DNA of 64,000 nt, from positions 124,001 through 188,000 of the forward strand of contig JAHQRK010000020.1 of assembly GCA_019828595.1 (NCBI GenBank). Direction: 5' to 3'. Within the stretch, counting starts at the first letter, position 1, and every line of letters starts with the position of its first letter. Shown here piece after piece: positions 9,652 to 20,694 of the stretch. Position numbers and translations under genes: made by a program. The notes under the pieces were generated by a model that saw only the letters and a list, made by a program, of their open reading frames with translations, was not told where the DNA came from and did no database searches. This DNA is from Aphanomyces cochlioides. Lineage: Eukaryota > Oomycota > Saprolegniomycetes > Saprolegniales > Verrucalvaceae.

Positions 9652-12600
9652 CTATGCTTGAGAGGGAGTCGTGACATGAACAGGACGGCTTGCCCGTTCA
9701 GGGAAAAGAGGCATCTCGAGCTTGAAGCGTCGAATATCCTTGACGTTGACGATCTTGGCGGTATTCGCATTGTCCAACGCAGCAGACGCAGCGGTACCGA
9801 GTGCATTCCAGGTCGGGGTTTCATTGTTCGCCTCAAGATCGCCCACAACGTGTTGATGACCGAGCATGTGGACACTGCATTTGCTGCGCTTGGGACCCAA
9901 AATCGACTCGTCAAAGAATGCAAGAACGTCGTCGAGAGACAGCGAACGCACATAAGCTGCAACGTCCTGACGACGGGAAAACACATAAGTTTCCGCCGAG
10001 ATTTCTTCCCAAAATCGGGAGCATTCTTCAGAGGCGGTCTTTGGCTTTTCAAGAAGCGCATCAACTACTGCTTGAATGTTTTTCTACGAAATTTATGACA
10101 ATCGACTTGATGGTCGACCGTACCTGGAATTCTTCTGGGGACAATTGGGCAAGTTCCGCCCGAATACTCTTGAAAAAGGCTTCAATGCTCCGTTCGACAT
10201 ATGCTGGCGATGCAACATCCGACTGAATGATGATGCGGAAATACTCGACACCATGAGCACGATGAGCGCTGCTGAATACGATGTAGCCAAGCTGTTCGAT
10301 TGTGCGAAGTTGATTGAAGCATGGCTCTTTGACCAACTGGGCAAAGATTTCGTTTAGCGCACGGAGTTGAATGGACTCAGGGCCAAGCTGGAAGACTGTG
10401 TAGATGCCAGAGTTCACACTTTCAGCATTGAGCTCAGGGATAGAATATATGTATTCGACGGGAGAGCTGAGCATCACTGCGCGGGTTTTAATACGTTGCG
10501 AAGTGAACACAGGCCTATGAAGAAAGTCAGAGGAATCTAAACAAGGATAAAGTTCACTTCGCTTGGATTGTCGTGAGCACATCATCCATGAGTCGTTGGG
10601 CAGTGTCAGCATCAACATTTCCATGGTAGTAGCCTTCGACGAAGAGGTTGCGGAAGATCCGTTGAGCATGATTGAGCAAGTCGTTCAGTGTGAGCTGGTC
10701 AATCACTTGGGCCTTTTCAGCAACTGTCCATTTTGTGTCCTCGAGGAGACACGAGCTAAAGTAGAGGGCATGTTTGTAGGGATCATCGCGTTCAAAGTTG
10801 TCATAACTTCGCTTGGTTTTGTCGTGGATTCGAAGAAATGTTTCTTCATCCAGATGAAAGTTCACCATGCTCTTGACAATAAGTTGGAAGAGAACTGGTA
10901 GCTTGTCGCTGTAACCACCTCCATACAATTCCAATGCCTTTGTCGTAAAGTTGAGCGAGTAGCGCATTCCGGCCAGCTCGGCATCGTAAGTGTACTCAGT
11001 CAATTGGTCCTTGACAGCGCGCACGAGCAAGTCGGTCAGAACAACAGCGGCAGGGCTTGTGTAGATTACTGGGGAATGGAACGTCATGCATATGTTGAGC
11101 TTTGGTTTCAAGAAGGTAGTATCGGTCTTGCACCACAAACGACAGGCGGCGTCATCTCGCAGGAGAGCCGGAAACGCTCCTTCCGTAGGATTTTTGACAA
11201 GCTCAAAATCACGAGGAATAAAAGCATTGGGGTGAGGAATAGCCAAGGAAGACTCCTTGGTCGTAGAAGTCCAACGCTGAAGCACTTCTGGGGCAATTGG
11301 AAGATCGCTGTAAGCGGCTTCATACCAAGGTTCCACAGAAGTCGTCTTTCCTTGGAATTCTTTGCTCACAACCATAAGTCGTACTCGTTCCGGGGTAAGG
11401 AGTGCAAGAATTTCGCGAACTTTATCTGCATCGTATTCGAAGAGAAGTGAGCTTCCTGCAACAATGTGCTTGACCGGGTAGATCTGCATTTTACTCGCGA
11501 GAGAGGTTGCATAATTCATTGGTGTTTCCTTCGACCGGAAGCGGAAGTTCATGAGGGCAATGCTTTGGGTTTCGTCAAAAACCCATGCAGGAATTGAATC
11601 TTCTTTCAGCAAGTGCAAATATTGAAAGATAGCGTAGACAATGTCGTCGACGTGTTTCATACCCTCCTCTGTTGCTTCGACTTCAACACAAAAGAGACTC
11701 CAATCATCAAATTCTTTCATGAGGCCAGCAGACAACTCGTTGACCCATTTCTGTCGCTTCAGAAATGATAGCAAAGAACCTACAAGACAGTTAGCCAACT
11801 GCATCGACGTTTCCAAAATTACCTGCGCCTTCGTGTCCAAGCAAATGCGAGATAATACTTGCAGGTTTTTGGAGATACGACGAGCGGAGAGGTGGCAATG
11901 GCCATGAAACTTCAATTGTGCGGAGGTCTTTGACTGGGACAACATTGATTCTTCGTTGAAGTTGATTCTTCTCGAAAGGGGCCCCTTCATACTCGAACGT
12001 TTTGGAGCCAGTATCGCGGATTGGGCTGAACATTGAACGTGCCCAACGCTCGAGAGTGTCCAGATCTTCTTTGCCAACAATTACAAGCTTCATAATGCGT
12101 GCCGAGTAATACTTGGCGTGGAATGCAAGCAATTCAGCTCGAACCTATGTAGAAGTCCCCGTAAATGTTTACAGAAAATTGAACATACCTCTTCATTGGG
12201 CGTTGTGCCAAGCGTGACGAGGTTGCCTGTTCCAAATTTGTTGAACGGGTGGCGGCGACTCGAGGTATGTTTGATGACTTGATCCAGACGCCATGGATCA
12301 CTCTGGAGATTCTTGTTATTCTCCGAATTGACAGCATTCATTTCACGTTCCGTAGCACTGATGGTGAAGAGTGGGGCAATGAAGAATTGGGCAAATCGAT
12401 CCAAGGCTTCTTCGAAGAACGGTGGCCGGACATCAAAGTAAAAATTCGTATCCGTTCCACTCGTGTACGCATTCGAGGATCCACCATGCGCGCTCAAATA
12501 TTGCGAGTATGAGTTTTCGTCGGGATATTTCTCAGTGCCCATGAAGAGCATGTGCTCCAAGAAATGCGCCAAACCCAAGAGGTGTTCTGGATCACTTTGG

Positions 12601-12758
12601 TGGCCCACACGCACATCCATGGCGGCTGCTGACTTCTCTGCTTCAGGGTCTGACACTAAGAGCACACAAAGTCCATTTTCAAGCTCGAAATGGCGGTAAT
12701 CTCGTTCGTCTCCAGCCGAAACAACAAGTCCGCCTTTTTCGCGGACACTCTTCTCCAT
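9652..12758 (-). CDS. IDE: Insulysin / insulin-degrading-enzyme-like M16A metalloprotease
   Basis: Five exons: 12758-12189, 12144-11823, 11779-10558, 10514-10124, 10083-9652; introns of 40-44 nt; 2937 nt, 978 residues. The inverted zinc motif HFLEH is at residues 65-69 and the third ligand Glu is in NAVNSENNKN at about 146. The spacing of 77 residues equals that of the insulysin family. The C-terminal half carries family blocks such as QLRTIEQLGYIVFSS and the terminal APLFPE-like region. The family degrades peptides below about 80 residues inside a closed chamber; length (about 980-1020 aa) matches. No signal peptide is seen, so cytosolic or peroxisomal action is likely. ATG 12758 lies 42 bp downstream of an ATCCGGAT element. 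All catalytic residues are intact. Confidence 0.9.
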
Positions 12759-12799
12759 CTTAGTAACTTTAGCGGAATGACGGGTTAGAACTAACTGGA

Positions 12800-12894
12800 A
12801 TCCGGATAATCCGAGAGTTTCAAAGGACAAGCATTCTGAACTATATATACTTCAATATTAACTACAGTGTATGAGTCACTCGAAACATCCGGAT
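12800..12894. promoter_or_regulatory. Two ATCCGGAT elements upstream of insulysin
   Basis: ATCCGGAT occurs at 12800-12807 and again at 12887-12894, i.e. 42 and 129 bp upstream of the insulysin ATG. Both read ATCCGGATAA in the + direction. They match the palindromic core seen before EMC4, the GPCR-INPP4 gene and the gene at 17709. Confidence 0.45.
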
Positions 12895-14644
12895 AACCAT
12901 CCAACAATCGACAGAAGACGCACCCGCAACCGCGCATCAATGGATCGACGCGCGAGATCGTTGAAAGAATGAGGGTTCATGTCCTTCGCAAGCTTTCTCT
13001 GGAGTGATTACTTGGTTCGAACAAGCTTCAAATCAACGAGCTTGAAATCGATGCAAATGTGACGATGACGCAGGCCTCGGTGACCTTGCGTTCATTGCAT
13101 CGTTGAATCAGTTTCGAGCAGAGCGTTCCAAGGTTATGTTGTGCCGACACAAACGATGCAAAGAAAGATGTATAACAACAGCGACATATATGTCAATCTT
13201 CGACATAAATGCGGGTCGTTGTTCAGCGTTGTCATCGCTGAAGGGCATCTTGGCGCCACACCACATTTTCAATAGGCTTTCCATGGAAATCCCTACAACC
13301 CATCCACATCAAAAGTGAGAGAATTCATTCGCAACAACATTCGTGGCAGACTTCAAGCTTCCATGTTGTTCTTCCGGCCACTAGTGCACATGTATCTCTG
13401 CAACAAATTGCGAGTACTCCATTCCCGAACATCATCGAAGGAGTTGAAAGCTTCAGCTACCTTGAAATGCATCACACAAAGACACTTCATGAAATCGGGA
13501 CAACTTGTCATCTTTGCACTTGACTCCTCGAACTACCTAATAATCTCACTGCAACTTCCACAAAATCCACTAAGACTGCTTTCGATAGCCTTTTCATCTT
13601 TGTGGCATCGCCGAGTAAATGCTTGAAATCCTTCGAAACATTGAGGAAGAAGCATTGAGAATGAGCGATGAGCCACGGTGGATATCCAAAGTCCAACTCG
13701 AATTGTATTGTCTTCGGAATTTACAGTGTGGATTGCATGGCATTTCTATTTTGTCCAATCCAAATTTAAAGTAGTTTCAATTGGCTATATATGGAGGCGT
13801 ACATCAATGTTGTGCGAGTTGTCAGAGTTCCCTCATCTCACGCTCATGCTTGTCGAGCTACAACGAGTTCTTGCACGCCTGTGCTAGCAATAATGATGAT
13901 AACTGACCAAATAAATTACGATGAATTTACTCCTATTTCTCTGAGTTTAAGCAACAACGGAGCGATTACAGCATTTCTGAGGGGATGGACGAAGGGCGCA
14001 AAAGCTATGCCGTCACATACGGCCTCGTGATACTCCGAAGTGTTTAAAACCCCGTAGAGAACATAAATCACACATTTAAGGAGCAAGTTGATTGTTGATT
14101 CCTTTGTATCGGTCCTTTATTCGAGATTGCGTTGCTAAACTAAAACAAGTTACATGACCAGCACCAACTCTTCTACATGTATTGTGTCAATTAAAATGCT
14201 CAAAGATATTGTAGACATCTTTCTATATGGCTAGCAATCAACGTGTTCAGTTGTAGACTACATATCGTCCCTCGACATGCAACGAGTGTACATGTGTGAA
14301 CCTGTAAAGCAGTTGAATGTGACTTTCGATTGATGTGAGAACTAATTTAAGTTTACTGCGATTCTAGCCTTCCTCTGTCACACTGAACCCTGTTTCTTAG
14401 TTATGAGTGCCTGGTTAGGGAGTTTAGATTAGCTTTCAACTACGTGTTCCTTTGTGTTGCGCTGGGATAAATCATTGGGCGGGTTTCTGTATTTTATTAG
14501 CATTTGATTGGTCAATGAATCCACAGTGCAAACTGCTCTGTGATTTCCATTGAGAGGTATATTCAAAACGCTCAGTACAAATTGCAAGTATAAATACCGA
14601 GAAAAAATATCATTTTACTGGAAAAAACAGTGATCTTTGCACTG
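12895..14644. other. 1.75-kb intergenic stretch without a recognised gene
   Basis: Only short frames are present. One minus-strand frame (13508-13696) has protein-like composition with a segment reading HLLGDATKMKRLSKAVLVDF, but no ATG-to-stop gene model can be built around it and I recognise no family. The rest is AT-rich. The stretch ends at the Harbinger element target site. Confidence 0.4.
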
Positions 14645-14775
14645 TAAGGGCATCCCTAAAAGTACACACGCTAAAACGTCAAAGTCGTCCGGTTAAATGA
14701 ATTTATATACGGAAATTGGTGTAAATATAGCGTCGTTTCTTGACATTTCCAAGCAGTCACACACAAACAGATCAA

Positions 14776-15537
14776 ATGGCAAAAGCAACTGGTCGGAAGC
14801 CTGGCCAAAGCAATTTCAAGCTAGAAGAGGGCAAGGCCTTGGCGGTGTCATACATAGCAATATCTACAGACGCTGCTGTTGGCACGGATCAAAGCCGCGA
14901 CTCCTTCTGGACACGAGTCCATGCAAACTTTGTCAGCTTCCTATCGGCGTCTGATGGAAACTCGACGTCACTCCAGAACCGTTGGAACAATACACTGATC
15001 AATGAAGTTGGAAAGTACGTTGGTCACTTGTCTTCTGCTCTACGTGTTTATCACAGTGGTTTGCAACTACATGATTACTTTGCAGAAGCCAAACGACAAT
15101 ATCATATAAAGGAAGGTGCACCATTTAAACACGATGAGGTATATCTTATTCTTAAGAAGCTACCGAAATATGCTGTTGCGTTGGATCAAATCGACTGTAC
15201 TGTATCCAGAGCGCTTGCACTTGATGAGAACGATGTCGATGACAATGGTCAATTATCTTTAAATGTTGCGCCCCGTCCAGAAGTTGGCAACAAGAAAGCC
15301 AAGCGATTGAAGACTACGCCACAAAAGCACGGATCGTCTGAAAAAATGGAAACGACCCTTCAACGCTTGGCGGCAGCATCGGAAGCCAAGAACAAGTTGT
15401 TGAAAGATTCTATGGTCATGAGGATCTTTGAACGCAATCCTGAGTCAGAGGAAGCCAAGACTTACTTCAAAATGATGCAGAAGCAGGCTTTGAACGATCT
15501 TGGCATCGATGTCAATGATGAGAACTTGGATCAGTAG
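14776..15537 (+). CDS. Harbinger-associated Myb/SANT-like (NAM-like) DNA-binding protein
   Basis: 253 residues, no intron. Residues about 18-75 form a trihelix/SANT-like fold with the spaced tryptophans FWTRVHANF and SLQNRWNNTLINEVGKY. A charged middle follows, then a C-terminal coiled region (SEEAKTYFKMMQKQALNDLG) like the NAM-associated C-terminal domain. In PIF/Harbinger elements this second protein binds the transposase and the terminal repeats and helps nuclear import. ATG 14776 is chosen because the protein-like part begins there; an ATG-free extension upstream has no support. The frame is intact, in contrast to the transposase. Confidence 0.75.
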   Translation: MAKATGRKPGQSNFKLEEGKALAVSYIAISTDAAVGTDQSRDSFWTRVHANFVSFLSASDGNSTSLQNRWNNTLINEVGKYVGHLSSALRVYHSGLQLHDYFAEAKRQYHIKEGAPFKHDEVYLILKKLPKYAVALDQIDCTVSRALALDENDVDDNGQLSLNVAPRPEVGNKKAKRLKTTPQKHGSSEKMETTLQRLAAASEAKNKLLKDSMVMRIFERNPESEEAKTYFKMMQKQALNDLGIDVNDENLDQ

Positions 15538-15697
15538 AGTAGATAAGTCAAAGTACATTAAGTTGCATGAATATCAATATTATTGTAATCTCAGAGCCGG
15601 CAGTGCAAGACATGACATGAGAGCAAGCCTGAACAAGTTATGAATGTTAAACGAATTCAGATTGCATTCATTGTGTATTATTTTTCTACTTTTTAAT

Positions 15698-17016
15698 CTA
15701 ATTTCCGTCGACATCGTCAACGTCCATGTGTTCGATCGCCCACATATCCCACAAGTGCACCATTATGTCGTTTTGAAGTTGTTCGTGACTGAATGTATCT
15801 TGCATTTCTTGTACTAGTTCTGTTCGATGAACAGCAGTTTGGGTATTGTCGCGAGCTACAAGCTGGAAAGGGTGTTCAGGAATGTACTCTTCATCACTAA
15901 TATACGATGAGTCCAAGTCATGGGCTCTTTCATAGTCAATAATGAGATTGTGAAGCAGCACGCAAGTTTTGATCACAGTCTTCATGGCATTGCGATCCCA
16001 TAAACGGCAACCGGCAGTGAGGATATGAAATCGACCCTGTAGAACGCCAAAAGCGCGATCAATATCCTTACGATTTGCCTCTTGTCGTGTTGCAAACAGT
16101 TTTTGCATTCTCGTTGCCGGCCTTGGTATTGTTTTCAAAAAGCATTGGTACTTAGGATAGATTCCATCTGCAAGCCAATACGCGTGGTTATACTGGTGGC
16201 CATTAACATCAAAGCGAACTAGTGGTGATGTACCATTAACAGCATTGTGGAATAATGGCGATCTGTCCAGAACGTTAATATCATTGAGGGAGCCAGGTGA
16301 ACCAAAATTGAAGTGCCAAAATCGTCCACGGTGGTCAGGAATCGCCTCTAGAATTACTGTTGGAACACCACTTTTCCCCTGAAACATTCTATTCCATGCA
16401 GTCGGACAGTTCTTCCAAATCCAGTGCATGCAATCAATTGAACCTATGCATCCAGGGAATCCTGCTCTGTCGCCTTCATCAAGTAATCGGTTCAAATCGT
16501 CTTCATTCGGGCTTCGCAGAGCTGATTCACCATAGGCAGAATTGACCGCGCAACAAAAGCGCTTCATAGACTCGAGAACGGTAGACTCTCCCATACGATA
16601 CTTATCATCCAGTTCATTTGCCAATACACCAGAGGTAAGCATTCGGACAGACGCAGCTACTTTTTGCAATGATGAAATCCCCAGTTTGCCCGTGACGTTG
16701 GGTTTCTGTATGAAATAGCTGTCGTACGCGGCAACTCGTTCGTGGATTTCATCAAACAATCCAATCGGGAGCTTGAAATGCTTGCGAAAATATGACGAGT
16801 CATAAACCGGTGATGGCCCCAATAGTCGTCGTGAAGGAGACTGGCATAGAGCTCATGTTTACGATCCACATTGGGTCTTCTACCAGGTCGAGAGCCCCCG
16901 CGTGTATTGGTTTCACATTGTTTGTACTGTTTGAGTATTTCAATGCTGACAATGGTCGCTTCGTCATCATTATCTTCCTCAATCATAGCCATCCAGTCGC
17001 GCCAGAATGGATCCAT
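15698..17016 (-). pseudogene. PIF/Harbinger DDE transposase with one frameshift
   Basis: The N-terminal part reads from ATG 17016 (MDPFWRDWMAMIEEDN) to LLHDDYWG. The remaining 370 residues read in the next frame from GPSPVYDSSYF to the stop at 15698. The switch lies in the run of four G (minus strand; positions 16817-16820); one extra G would give a continuous frame of 439 residues, normal for the family. The catalytic region is otherwise whole: CIGSIDCMHW (first Asp), YWLADGIYP (second Asp), and the NRKDIDRAFGVLQGRF block with the acidic residue of DDE_Tnp_4. Either this copy is inactive by a 1-nt homopolymer deletion or the assembly has an error here. Confidence 0.8.
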
Positions 17017-17629
17017 GGTTATTGCAATGTCTTTCACGCAGTGTACATGAAACCTGAATCTATAGATACAACGCCAAATATAGCGTTGCATCTATTGGTT
17101 TGGCGTGGACGCTAAATTATACAGGTCCCTGGTGTGAAATGCTCGTCAGTGCTAGAGCTCCAAATTTTATTTGAATAGCGTTCTAGCGTGTACTGTTGGG
17201 GATGCCCTAACCCCCTTAATTTCAATATGTCGAGCACTGTAAAAGTTGATGAATGTCAAGTTCAAGTGATACTCTGTCAAGCTTCAGCCAAATTCAGAAC
17301 ATTCGATGCGTTTGCGACCAAGACTATCCTCAACAGCGCTAGAACTGACCATTGCTGATCTATATCTCTTTGATGAGCCGCTAGCAAGCGTACCACCTGA
17401 CAAGGGCCTGTCGCCTTTCTGTCACGCCTAGTGGATTGCTTGCCCTTCTTGTCTGGCTGTTGTTCCTGATTGTCGTCGGAATGTTTCTGATGAAGTTTGC
17501 TAAACGAATCGGTGATCCTCTCCAATGATTGGTTTTTATTTAGCCAATACAAAGCGGCTATTTAAACTGCAAAGCATTTGATTGGTTGATGGCATTTGTT
17601 GACACATGATTTTGCCGGATATGGGTTTT

Positions 17630-17637
17630 ATCCGGAT
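17630..17637. promoter_or_regulatory. ATCCGGAT element upstream of the 17709 gene
   Basis: ATCCGGAT lies 72 bp before ATG 17709, with a half-copy GCCGGATA at 17614. The stretch 17211-17708 holds no gene; it also has ATTGG/CCAAT motifs near 17525, 17543 and 17581. Confidence 0.4.
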
Positions 17638-17708
17638 GCTGAGGATCATGAACAGAAAAGACAGCGCGCACATTCCCGCATTTCTGTGGCGTCGCACAAG
17701 CCCGCTAG

Positions 17709-20132
17709 ATGGAGCACACGACAGTCTGCGTCAACAAATACTCTCTCCAGTTCGAAGATGCAGACCTGGAAGCCAGCTTTCAAGCATTTAGTCATACTCG
17801 GAAGAAGATGCTCTGGTTACGATCTCTCATTCCAGCTGCGATCAGCCATCTCATCTTTGCATGGGGCGATAGTCTTGAACACGACTCGTATTATCTCCAA
17901 GTGACGCTCCCTGCGAGGTTATTGCTCATCGTCATGCAGTTTTCGACATTCTTGTTGGTCAAGTGGGTACGTTTTGAGTCGGTTGCCGTGTGTCTAATCC
18001 GGAGTGAGCAGGACTTGGTCAAGGCTGAAGAACAAGTGATGTTCATCTTGGCTCTATGTCATGGAATTCCAACACTGCTCTTGTTCACTCTACAGCGAGA
18101 GGTATTGCATCAATGGGATGCCCTTTTTGTCGTTTTTGGCCTCTCGTTTTTCACAATTCCCAAAGTTACACCACTTGGATTTGTTTATTCGATGATTGGC
18201 AGCGCAATCACATTGGTCATTTACTTTTCAATAGCGCTATTCGTGCGCCCACCTCCAAACAAGGTTCGTTGCAAGAGCAAAACCTTGGTGCTCATTTTTG
18301 TTCAGATTGAAGTCGTGCTGGCCTTCTTGTACTGTGCTCCAGTGATATGGATCTTCAACACCATTGCATACTATTCCGAATACAGCTACCGCGAGAGATT
18401 TGTTCTCCGAAAGCGCTTGACAAATGAACGAATATCGTTGGCAGTGAGTGCAGAACAAGCTGACCTTTCCTAAACATCAAGTAGGTATCACGGACGCTTA
18501 ATCCGTCACCGACTTCATCACCACAGCCGCCTGATGTTAGTGGTACAACACTTTTCTTGGGTGTCTTGCTTTGGGGTGTTTTTACTCTTGGCAGCTTTGC
18601 CTCGTTTCCTGATACGTTCAAGTTCGTTGATGAAGAAACAGGATGGGCTTGGTTTAGTCACATTGCTGGCGTGACAGTGTTTTTACTGACGATTACCCGA
18701 AGGGTAGACTCTTTTTGTGAGTTTATTTCATCTAATGTGTCTCTGTAGCTCACAATGCTGGTTGTCGTACCTGTCATCGGCGCAGGTACGCTCACTTTTC
18801 CAGCAACTTGAATTTATTCTTGTCTAGTTATGCTGTGGTTGATGTCCCTTGTTTTATCTGCCCGATGGATTATATTCTCTGCTCACAGTGTCGGGTACTC
18901 TTTGCTTGCCGCGTCGGCCATTTTAACGTTTGGAGTCTTCACTCGATTTATTCAAGCATGGAGAGAGGTTGCTTACGCTGTCTATGGCTTGTAGACTGAC
19001 TTTTAATTTTGTAGCTCGTGGCATTCCTACAACGCACATGTTTTTTATATCCCCAGCTACAGGATGGCCTCACGCAAGATTTTCCCATGCTGGACAAGAT
19101 TATTTCCGAATATCACGCTGGTTTTGATCCTCACGTATTGGCATCTCGCAACCTCACAACGAAGCAAATCACAGAGCCTTCATCTTCGTCTATGGTTATG
19201 ACAGTCTCTAAACCCGAGATGACCCAGGAGGACCTGAACATGGTTTCAGTCCTTCCATCATTCAAGCAAGGAAAATGCTTTTTCTGTAACAAAAATGCAA
19301 TTGTGCATTACGTGCCTACTTGCGGGCTGTAAGTACCAATATGTCAGTGTTGACGCTCATTATTGTGCATAGATGGGGCAAATGGACTCATTGGCGCATG
19401 GATTCAAATCACGTCGTTGAGAAAGCCCAACGTGGAAATGAAAAAGTTGGCCTCAAGCCGTCTGTGAGCATGTGTACTTCGTATTGCGATCTGCAGTCGA
19501 ATAATCGAGCCTTGCAAGAACATGTAAGAAATATCTTGACAACTCCTCTAATGGACATCTCACAGATTCGAGGACTTGATTCGACAATTGCATCTCTTAA
19601 GCAGCAAGTTAAGGTTGCAAAAGAGCATGAAAATGAAAGCCTCGCTTCAACTGTGCAACTGCAACGTGCTATGAGAGAGCTGGCTGAAAAACAAAAGCAA
19701 GAAAAACTGGCACTGGAAAAAGAGCACGCAAAGATTTTGCAATCAACTCTCAACGAATCAAATGTTAATCTGAAGGCTGTCACAGCTCAATGCGATTATT
19801 TACGGACTCATCTCCAACAAGTCGAAACAACTCTTGAGAAAGAAAGACGGCGTCGTGTTGCAAGTGAGTCTGCCCAAGCTCAAATGCAGCAGCGGATTGA
19901 AGACCAAAATGCCCGCATGGCCGCACTTGAGGTATTGCATGACCGATCAAATCGGACTCATCTACATTAGGTGGAGCTTCAAGCCTTTAGAAGGGCTCAA
20001 GAAGAAGCAACCGCTGCAGTTGTCCCAACACAAATACCGTCCACATTCACGGTCGAGCACTCTCGCCGTCGTATGCCATACGCTCGTGCGATAGAAATTG
20101 AAGGGTTGCGAGAATCTGTGATGAAGAAATAA
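17709..20132 (+). CDS. Multi-pass membrane protein with Cys-rich knuckle and C-terminal coiled coil (678 aa)
   Basis: Ten exons: 17709-17966, 18012-18263, 18306-18443, 18485-18703, 18749-18785, 18828-18967, 19015-19328, 19373-19523, 19566-19931, 19971-20132; total 2037 nt. The first ~400 residues contain about nine hydrophobic segments (e.g. LILFAWG-like, LLLFTLQREVLH, VVLAFLYCAPVIWIF). The motif YRERFVLRKRL after one of them resembles membrane-to-cytosol linkers of receptor-type proteins. A Cys/His cluster CFFCNKNAIVHYVPTCG follows near residue 510, reminiscent of a RING-like start but without its second half. The final ~200 residues are a strong coiled coil rich in E, K and Q. No catalytic domain is seen. 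I do not recognise the family. Two introns are multiples of three, so retention would be silent for frame. Convergent with the next gene, 13 bp apart. Confidence 0.65.
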
Positions 20133-20145
20133 AGTTATTTGTGCG

Positions 20146-20610
20146 CTACTTGGGTCGAAATGGAACCGCTGTGAAGTCGTCGTTGTATCGTTTGAATTCA
20201 GGATGGTAGTTGAAATTGTCAATGAGCACTTGGAGACCATTGGCGTGTTTGATCTTGGCTTCTTCATACTCGTTACTCATTTCCCCTGTTGTAGCTTTGT
20301 AGCTGTTTTCGAGCGGTTGGATTTTGGACGCAAAGAGATCAATCCATCGTTGGCACTCATTCAGTTTGGCCGTGATGTCTTGCTTGCGGGTGTGGAGCTT
20401 GAAGAGCTCGTCCTCGTAGTCTTTTTTACCCTTTCGGTCAGCTTTGATTTCAGCGTCTAAGACGTCAATTTTCCCCTTGAGCGAATCCAACACACCAGCG
20501 ATTCCACTCGTGGATCGGTTCATGTTGGACGCTTCCTTGGGCGTGACTAGAGGCTGCTCACTTTTTGGTTTATACACAAGCTTGGCTGGAGGTCGTTTGG
20601 TCGAGTTCAT
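20146..20610 (-). CDS. Small coiled-coil protein (154 aa)
   Basis: Single exon. After a basic proline-rich start (MNSTKRPPAKLVYKPKSEQP), residues about 30-130 form a continuous coiled coil (GKIDVLDAEIKADRKGKKDY onward). It ends in a compact motif PEFKRYNDDFTAVPFRPK. Short all-helical proteins with such an aromatic, proline-terminated tail occur among axonemal and basal-body proteins, and oomycetes make flagellated zoospores, but that link is only a guess. No family named. Confidence 0.6.
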   Translation of the reverse strand: MNSTKRPPAKLVYKPKSEQPLVTPKEASNMNRSTSGIAGVLDSLKGKIDVLDAEIKADRKGKKDYEDELFKLHTRKQDITAKLNECQRWIDLFASKIQPLENSYKATTGEMSNEYEEAKIKHANGLQVLIDNFNYHPEFKRYNDDFTAVPFRPK

Positions 20611-20694
20611 CCTGGCGAAGACTGTCTGCTATTTTCACGCCAGTTACGGTGCGAAACTGACGGAAAAATCAAATGACAACCATGGCATTACTTA

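Larger units (their letters stand above)
14648..17207. mobile_element. PIF/Harbinger DNA transposon, complete (2560 bp)
   Basis: The element begins GGGCATCCCTAAAAGTACAC and ends with the inverted counterpart GTACTGTTGGGGATGCCC; the terminal inverted repeats are about 31 bp and imperfect. It is flanked by a TAA duplication at 14645-14647 and 17208-17210, the TWA target site typical of PIF/Harbinger. It carries the usual two genes: a Myb/SANT-like DNA-binding protein (+) and a DDE_Tnp_4 transposase (-), convergent. It sits between insulysin and the membrane/coiled-coil gene. Confidence 0.9.

Noticed and set aside
13508..13696. A small minus-strand gene between insulysin and the Harbinger element
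   Set aside because: Composition is protein-like, but there is no supporting start context, homology or flanking exon.
17277..17552. A 91-codon minus-strand frame upstream of the 17709 gene
   Set aside because: Overlaps the likely promoter, has no recognisable motif and shows no conserved-looking segment.
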